Position numbers and translations under genes: made by a program. From Catonia carolina (Eukaryota > Arthropoda > Insecta > Hemiptera > Achilidae): 64,000 bases of DNA. Each line of letters starts with the position of its first letter. Positions within the stretch are counted from its first letter, which is position 1. Of this stretch, positions 56,691 to 64,000 are shown piece by piece. The stretch covers positions 23,460,419-23,524,418 of the forward strand of contig JAQMRL010000003.1 in NCBI GenBank assembly GCA_035578175.1, written 5' to 3'. Under the pieces are notes generated by a model. It saw nothing but the letters and a program-made list of their open reading frames with translations. It had not been told where the DNA came from and did no database searches.

Positions 56691-56848
56691 TATGAGCACA
56701 ATAAAAGGTAAAAACAATAATACTAATTTTGTAATACTGTTTTCTGTTAAATTCTCTTAAACCAATCATAATTTATACTACTGCCGTAAGTATAGCAACG
56801 TCAGCATTTCCGTGTAAGCTTAATTAAATATGATTAATACTGTATAAT

Positions 56849-56894
56849 GCTTTTCACGGTTATGACTTAAGGCTTTTCACGGTCATGACTTAAA
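56849..56894. repeat. Two-copy tandem repeat, 23-24 bp
   Basis: gcttttcacggttatgactt is repeated immediately as gcttttcacggtcatgactt, differing at one base. Confidence 0.9.
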
Positions 56895-58509
56895 AAAAAT
56901 ATATAAACTATTTTATATCGATCGCAACACATAAAACATCACTCATGACTTACTATTCAAGTTAGTTTGCGATCGGAAGAAAAAACATTGTGCCGGAGAA
57001 ATCATATCAGCATGCGTGGAGGTCGTTGAATATACAATGTACTGTACTGTAACAAGCCACGCATCTTCGGGCAACATCTTTGTTCAGTGATGCTGAAATT
57101 ATGAAATACCAGATCATACGAAATGACTTCATAAAAAAAACTAAGAGAACATACTAAAAAACAAATCAATATTCGAAATTTTTTAAGATGTCTTCTACCA
57201 AGAAGAACAATCCCATGAGGTTAGATCAACCGTCTTGTTCAATTTAAAATTAAATTTTTAGTAAGCCTACAGTGTAATTTTTTGTTTCATATTCAGTTAT
57301 TTTACATTACAGTACATATGTTATTTTTATTCTACCTAAGCTGTTTTACATAAAAAAACCTGTTTTACAGTTATTTTTTTGTTTAATTCACGTTTTTCCC
57401 GATATTCATCCAGAAATTCGGAAAATTTCGTAATCCGGCATAACTCAAGTCCCAAACATGCCCGATTAGAGGAAGTTCATTGTAATTTTAAATTAACACT
57501 AAAATTTTAAGTCTTTTTAGAGTCCTATTATTGAATGGCGTTCCCCTCCAAGCTATAAAGTAATTTGCAGCTCTTTTTGTTTCTATCCCATTCAAAGATG
57601 TAAGTATTGTACAGTTGTGAATACAATAAAAGAAAAGTGAAAAAATTAAAATTAGATTAACGAATTTATATTTTTTCTCTAAAGTAGCTTATTTCTAAAA
57701 TAAAAATATTTAAGACATAACACTAAACACTACAGAGATAAATTTTTACACGCATGGATCTGATACGCCGTTATTATCGTTATTATTCCATAAAGTACCA
57801 TGTAATGTCATTACAGGTTTGCGCATTATATTCTCAACCAGCACAGTACAAGATGTAATACATTAACTCTAATTATCTGGAAACTCTTAAGCAGAAGTTA
57901 ACTGGGTCAAAATTCAAAAGAGGTATTGAACATTTACCAGATATTGTTCATAGGATAATAACACGAGAATATAAATAGAGTGAAGGCTTAAATTGTTGCA
58001 TAAGTATGTAATCCAATGGATGTTTTACTCAGACCAGGCGCCTTCTTTATTTTCCAGTAGTAGACTACTGCTTTTAAAAACGCAAGCACCCATTCGTGCA
58101 ACGCGCAATAAACCTTATTTACTGTTCGGTTACTTAAATATTTTTCACTGCTTTTAATTTCTTAAAATAACATTTGAATTTGCGTTTGTTTTATTTGCAA
58201 TATACTGTTCTACCGTTGATTGAAAAATAAATTGTTTTAATAAAATTCATAAGAATTTATTTTCAATTGTCATTGACCCCGCACTTACAAAAAACTTTTT
58301 TTTCTTGTAATTTGGATCTAGGAGATACTGAATAAGAAGTATAAGATATGCTAAGAAAAAGTTGAATGTTGTATAAAAATATTAACACTACATAAAATTT
58401 ATTACTCACCAATTTTTTATTACCTGCTTACTCACTCAAATGAGTAAGTCATCTAATAATTTTTACAAAATTTATAGTAGCATTTATTTCTAAAACAAAA
58501 CAAGTTAGT
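56895..58509. other. No gene seen
   Basis: AT-rich with no recognised repeat; a short patch at 56970-57090 is more mixed but has no frame. Confidence 0.4.
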
Positions 58510-59165
58510 TAAAAATCTAGTGTGAAACACACACACAACTTTCTCTTGACAATGTATATTAATTTTAATCGTGATAAAATGATAGACATAAAATGAAACA
58601 TCTCTGTAGGAATTAAAAGTGCGGAAATCACTAATTGACGCTAAACTAGTAATCTTTAGAAAAAATTCTTAAAAATAAAAGTTGCACGTTTTTAATTTTC
58701 TATAACTTAAATTACATAATATTTTTGTCATAAATGCCATAATATGGCCGCAATCTTAAAAATCCCATTTTTACCGATTTAATGAGCAAAATACAATCAC
58801 TAATCAATCCTAAACTAAGAATCGTAGAAATAAGGTTTCAAATTAAAGTTGTAGGTATTTTCATTTCTTACAAGTTTAATTACACAGCTTTTGCTCTAAA
58901 ATGTAGCCCTAGCTATATAAATTTCACCGTCTTTTGACCGCGATCTTAACAAACCAATTTTTTTTACCACGCGAGCACAGCCCGAAGAATTTCAGTAGAT
59001 CGTTTTTTCCTACTCAGTAGAGCGCAAAAAAAAAATAGTAATTGAGGCGAAATTTAAAAAAATCGTATGAACCGTTTTTGAGTAAATCGTAAAAAACCGT
59101 TTTTGAGTAAATAAACTACTATTTCTGGTTGACCGATTTTGATAAAAATGTTCGTGTCGGGTCCA
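58510..59165 (+). repeat. Repeat family H, diverged copy
   Basis: Starts aaaatctagtgtgaaacaca and actttctcttgac, continues with the family's order of blocks and stops at gttgaccgattttgataaaa, tgttcgtgtcgg, missing the 3' part. It has a local duplication (taaaccgtttttgagtaaa twice at 59067-59115). Confidence 0.65.
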
Positions 59166-60169
59166 CAACACGAACGTTTATGTTTTACGTTTAATGAAAA
59201 TTTAAAATTACTTTTAAAAAAATAAAGAAATTCATAAAATTCAGAAGAAATGTACGTAAAACAAATACAGTACATATTTAAATTTATTTAATCTGAATTG
59301 CAATAAAATATAAAATACACTTGCCAGCTGAATGCAATCATTAACTCGTGTGACGCAAATACTAAATAATTGTAACATCGGGATGTTATGATAAAAAATA
59401 AAACACTTAAAAAAACCAAATCCACCACCCTTGAATTCAAAAATAGCAAACACCAACACATTTATTATTATTATTATTATTATTATTTCATCAGAACAGT
59501 TTCAGTTAAAACGTAACGGTCAAGATCAGAAGAGATTTAATAAAGCTATTACAAAATATTAAATGTCTTAATAATTTATACTCGATCATAAAATTGCACA
59601 CACTAACCCGTGTCATCAGTATTAATCCTATTAAAAATTTTAATTATATAATATTTAATTTATAATGTAATTAACGAATACTTTATCTGAATTTTTATAA
59701 AAAATATACAATTGGCAGTAACGACTACAAACGAAATTCCATAACAATAAATTAAATTTTTTTACAACTCAGAAAAGTATTTACGATTTACTCATTTATG
59801 AAGTAATGAGTAAATCTTTTAACAATATTTAAAGGAGGGAGATAACTGTTTGTAATTATACGAAAATTCTACATATATATTTACAACAGTGTTATTAAAG
59901 TTAATGAAAATCTGTTGCATGCTTTCTTTTAAATCGTTTTCATGTTTTACTGTTGTCGAGCAATTTAATGGCGTGTTGATTGTTGTGGCTTTCTAATTAT
60001 TTTTGATATTTTACATAATTTTTATTATCTCTTCGTGTACTGTTGGTATGTCGGTGTCTCGGCGTATGATGTTGTTTGTCATGTACTATGATGTTGATAT
60101 AATTTACTGAGAAACTTTGACTGATATCTTTAGATGATGCTGATGTTAGAAACACAAACCGTGCCCTAC
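59166..60169. other. No gene seen; (TTA)n at 59461-59488
   Basis: AT-rich, with one TTA microsatellite. Confidence 0.45.
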
Positions 60170-60332
60170 GGTTAAATACCGTAAACCTATACTGGTTTAA
60201 ATATAGCTTTGAACACAAAAAGTTTGATATGTAGTGGTAGAGTTTATGTTTTCCTGATAAATCAATCGTTTTTTTACGTAAATCTAGGTGTTTCCGTTTG
60301 GTTGTGATGTGTGCCTTCCAGTTCAGGTGCAT
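60170..60332 (-). pseudogene. Jockey-like reverse-transcriptase fragment
   Basis: Minus-strand text LNWKAHITTKRKHLDLRKK and IDLSGKHKLYHYISN matches the Jockey-clade block usually reading LTWKxHIxxKRxxLxLxxKK followed by IGRxSKLSLENK. Short and frameshifted. Confidence 0.6.
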
Positions 60333-60358
60333 CTTAAGATAAATTCAAATATATTATA

Positions 60359-61202
60359 CAGGGTGATTCACGAAGATATGGAAATTTTTAGGAGCTCATT
60401 ATACATGTAAAAATAATGAAAAAAATTTATATAAACATGGGTCCGGAAATGCTTCGTTTCCGAGTTACGGCTAGCGAAAGTTTCACCCGGATTTCAGCTC
60501 ACCAGATGATATGAGGTCTTCCTGGAATTCTGGTAAGGTAGATGAAGGGGTGAATTCAATCATTTCTTATGGTTTTTAATCTGATAAATTGAATAAAACA
60601 GGTCTCAGAACTGTAAGTTAAATGTAGTTAAATAGTTTTTAAGAAAACCAGTGTCAAATGCAAAAAATGGAGTGAAAAACACATTTTTTCATCTTTGGGC
60701 AAGAATAACTTTGTTATTTCACCAAGAAACAGTTAAAACTTTTGAATAAAACGTGTAGAAAATTTTATTCTGAACAAACCGGTGTAAATAAAGTACACAG
60801 AAAGCGAACAGATGTTTTATTAAATGAATGTTTATTCATAAGAGTACAAAGTAAAATTAACCGGAAAAACTAAGATGAAAAAATGTGTTTTTTTCACTCC
60901 ATTTTTTGCATTTGACACTGGTTTTCTCAAAAACTATTTAACTTACAGTTCTGGGACTTGTTTTATTCAATTTATCAGGTCAAAAACCATTTGAAACGAT
61001 TGAATTCGCCCCTTAATTTACCTTACCAGAATTTCAGGAAGACCTCATTTCACCTGGTGAGCTAAAATTCAGGCGAAATCTTTCGCTAGCCGTAACTCGG
61101 CAACGAAGCATTTCCGGACCCATATTTATATAAACTTTTTTCATTATTTTTACATGTACAATGGGCTCCCAAAGTTTCTGCATATCTTCGTGAATCACTC
61201 TG
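60359..61202. mobile_element. 844-bp fold-back element with arms of about 330 bp
   Basis: The left end cagggtgattcacgaagata and the right end (complement) cagagtgattcacgaagata are flanked by TA (60357-60358 and 61203-61204). The inverted arms extend to about 60690 and from about 60880, through ttatataaacatgggtccgg, gaaatgcttcgtt and ttttttgcatttgacactgg blocks. The central 190 bases are unique. No coding sequence. Probably a non-autonomous TA-target (Tc1/mariner-like) fold-back MITE. Arms differ by an estimated 10%. Confidence 0.85.
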
Positions 61203-61204
61203 TA

Positions 61205-62088
61205 TAGTTGAATCTGTTTGTTATTATAAATATAAATAAATGTAATTATTATATTCATTATTATCAATTACTGGTGGGCAGATAACTTTTATTAAAGTAA
61301 TAGATGTAACGAGGAAGCTTTTACATTTATTTGTTCGTCGTAAATTACAAATAAAGCAAATTTGACAAATATTTTTGTAAACTTCTTGCAATAAATAATG
61401 TCAACGAAGAAAATAAAATACCATCCTTTTTCATTCTTAACGTTTAATTATTTATACTAATGAACAAATTCTTTTAAATAAATAAATGAACCTTATTTTT
61501 ATGTAAAAAATATATTTCATACATGACAAGTCAAAAATGTTGGAGTGAGATATGGAACTGCACATGATTCAAATAGGAGACTGACCGGGCATCCGCTTGG
61601 AGTGGCCAAGGAAAAATGTGCAAAAACCTTGACCAGGGGACCCCCAAACATTTTCTCTAAATTATTTCTAAATTAATTGATTATAAATAAATTCTTAATA
61701 GTTTTTAGTGTTCATAATCACAAATAATATTTTTTAAACATTGCATTTAACAATTTGGATTTTAATTAGCAAACAATAACCGACAGAGATAATTATTTGA
61801 CAAAACCATAGCAAGTATTATAAAACAAAAACCCTGTAAAAACTTTTTAACACAATTTGATATATATTTTTAAAACATAATATTAAAATAAGTGAAAATA
61901 AACTGATTTTATATTAAATTTTAATTTTAAAATAATAGTAAGAAAACAACAAACGTAATACGAGATAGTATAAAAAATGTACGAGATAAGTGTGTGCTTT
62001 TTTAATTAGAAGGCAAATATACACCGCAAACATACTTATGTTCATGTTTGTTTTTAAAGTACACTCGAATGACACTGAAGACATGATT
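61205..62088. other. No gene seen
   Basis: AT-rich. A more mixed patch at 61545-61650 (gactgaccgggcatccgctt) matches nothing else here. Confidence 0.4.
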
Positions 62089-62158
62089 GGAGAATGATAA
62101 CCAATCACAATCAAAAATTAGAAGCAACCTTATTGGATGATGCTAGTGGTCTCTGATT
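62089..62158 (+). repeat. Direct repeat, copy 1
   Basis: gagaatgataaccaatcaca, attagaagcaacct and gatgctagtggtctct recur in the same order and spacing at 62372-62441, about 283 bases downstream, with some substitutions. Confidence 0.85.
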
Positions 62159-62371
62159 GAGAAATAATATCCGATGTAAAATACATCACAGTATTTTGAA
62201 ATTGAACGATAGTCGATAAAATTTACGAAACATTAATTTATTTACTCATTTACTTATTTATACATTTAATAATAACGTTTAATAAAAAAAACGACCAATT
62301 AAAATGCAGGAAATCAAACTGTGAGGGTATTCGACCAACCTACTAATACTACTAAAAAAATCCGGATTGTA

Positions 62372-62441
62372 GAACGATAACCAATCAGAATCAAGAATTA
62401 GAAGCAACCTCATTGGTTGATGCTAGTGGTCTCTAATTCGA
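62372..62441 (+). repeat. Direct repeat, copy 2
   Basis: Second copy of the 70-bp repeat at 62089-62158. The element between could be a short insertion flanked by direct repeats or the remains of a tandem array. Confidence 0.85.
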
Positions 62442-63488
62442 GTACTTGTTTCTATATTTTACGAACAGAGAAAAAGATCAATAATAATACATCCAGGTAA
62501 ATTATCACTAGGATAATAGCGTAAATTCCTTATAATTGTAAGACATTTTAAAATATATTTATATTGTGAAAAACTGTTATTATTTGACACAAAAACCAAC
62601 AGCATTACTGATGTAGTTATTAAAGTACTATTCCTACTGTTCCTTTTACTTTTACTTAGTTACTTTTACTGTTCCTGAATTGATTTGTCGACAAAAAACA
62701 ATGGGTTGATTCGGATGTTAGTGAATGATGATGATGATATTTTACTTGTTCTTCCCAACAATATAACACTTAAATGATCAATTTAGACTCAGAGTAATTA
62801 GTTCAACGCGCAGTACAGTCCAAAGCTTTTGAACAGCCTACAAGTTTATTTGTGAAACATAAAATTAATGATGAATAAAAATTACAAGCACTTATGATAC
62901 CGTGACAGTTTAAAATTTATGATCATGTTATTTAAATTTGTAGATATTTAAGGATGTTACACGATGAAAACAAGGTTTAAATATAAATTTTGAACAAAAA
63001 TAGAAGTGACGGAATTTATTTCTCAGAAGAATCTTTTTATAATAACAAGAAATGAAACAAAAAGTAAAACTAATTAGGCTACAAAAAAAAAAAACAAGTT
63101 TAATCCGTAACATTAAGTGATTTATATACACTCGTAAATTAGTTTATCTAATTCATTACGTGTCATTTTTCCTAATTTTATCCGTCACTGACGGTCAGGG
63201 TTGGCAGATGTACGATAATTTTGCTGAAAGATCAAAAGAACGATTTGAGGTGAAACTGACTGAAATTGGTTTTCAATGAAAGGGATTAAATGAGAGTGTG
63301 AATAGATTAGTGGTTTCCCGATACTTTCTGCTCCGGGCTCCCTGATGCCGCTGTTGCTTTACCTCTGTTAAGAATGCAAATGTAGAGGGCACGGGATAGC
63401 AGGGAAATTACTAATATCTGTCATACTACCATGACCAAAAATATCGTTTGTCACTTAATGAAACAGAACTGTAGATCAGTGGTTAAAG
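62442..63488. other. No gene seen
   Basis: AT-rich; more mixed from 63180 on (ctccgggctccctgatgccg) without a frame. Confidence 0.4.
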
Positions 63489-64000
63489 CAGCGGCGGCTT
63501 TTTAGGTAAAGTAGGTGAGGAGCCTCTTCACCTTTTTCTGGAAGTATCGAGATTTATTTCTCTCACAAAATAAGTACCTATAGTTTCTGTTATAATTATT
63601 TTTTGTTTTACAATAAATGAAAAAGTGTCTTGTAAAAAGTTCATAAAATTATTGTATCTGCTTAGAGCGCTTGCTAATGTTTTAAACAGCCCTTGTAATG
63701 GCTTTAATATATGTAATAAATGCCTAAGTAAAGAATTACAACGGGTGGCCGCCATTTTTTTCCAGCGCGAGCGGGTTACCATGACAATGGAGATGTCAGC
63801 GGCAAATATACAGGCCTAGCTCTCCCCACTCGTCCGCGAATAGTGAAGAGATTATGGCGGTCGACCAGCACCTACTGTACCTGCATGTTCTATGTACGTG
63901 TACATTAGTTGTTTTGTATTGCGGTGTCACTCAGTTGTTTTGTATGTGGGTAGTTTACAAACTGTGTATGTGTATTTTACGTTTTTTTAACTTTCGGGAG
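63489..64000 (+). other. Possible left end of a hAT element with GC-rich leader, cut by the window edge
   Basis: cagcggcggctttttaggta followed by aagtaggtgaggagcctctt looks like a hAT terminal repeat. From 63740 the DNA becomes CpG-rich (gggtggccgccat, ccagcgcgagcgggtt), as expected of a promoter or 5' leader. The rest would lie right of the window. A host-gene promoter is the alternative. Confidence 0.35.

Noticed and set aside
1..64000. CRISPR array, bacterial operon or viral genome
   Set aside because: No regularly spaced short repeats, no compact gene clusters and no recognisable viral replication or capsid genes; the tandem repeats at 12.4 and 40.5 kb have long, degenerate units without unique spacers.

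Overview
The window is AT-rich (roughly 30% GC by eye) animal nuclear DNA, almost certainly from an arthropod and most likely an insect; a hemipteran is a guess from the mix of repeats. Grounds: coding sequence is split by long GT-AG introns, there are no bacterial-style operons, and most of the DNA is interspersed repeats: several mariner families, an insect-type mariner with a DUF4817-like N-terminus, hAT ends, Jockey-like and other non-LTR fragments, at least three tRNA-derived SINE families, and a Penelope-type hammerhead-like motif.

Main host gene. The best-supported gene lies on the minus strand, 35915 down to about 15180. Five exons (35915-34220, 31933-31854, 27797-27700, 16295-16103, 15545-15297) join with matching phases (0-1-0-2-0-stop), and an AATAAA follows the stop by about 112 bases. 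The product (771 residues visible, N-terminus missing) is Gln/Asn/Tyr/Pro-rich. It has three SUMO-type psi-K-x-E motifs, two adjacent exons that each encode an LEFSDD motif, and a C-terminal helical-looking segment. It resembles a nuclear regulator, but I cannot name the family. Its introns are packed with transposons.

Other possible host exons are a signal-peptide first exon with TATA box (3896-3849, minus), a first coding exon at 38297-38472 (plus), an internal exon at 43938-44044 (plus) and a first coding exon at 48232-48178 (minus). Each has good splice sites, but their partner exons were not found.

Mobile-element landscape. 0-13 kb: a fold-back mariner, SINEs, a DUF4817 mariner split by a LINE, a second fold-back mariner and a tandem repeat. 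16-27 kb (one large intron): a mariner carrying a nested hAT MITE, a decayed mariner, SINEs, an 880-bp repeat, a DUF4817 mariner and a 395-bp repeat with a conserved reading frame. 30.3-30.8 kb: a nearly perfect palindrome whose two arms each carry a hammerhead-ribozyme-like core. 50.8-53.2 kb: a 2.3-kb DNA transposon with about 115-bp terminal inverted repeats and a transposase-like gene broken by a single nonsense codon. 53-64 kb: Jockey-like fragments, another DUF4817 mariner, an 844-bp fold-back element and a possible hAT end at the right edge.

All family assignments come from recognising motifs by eye. No database search was run.
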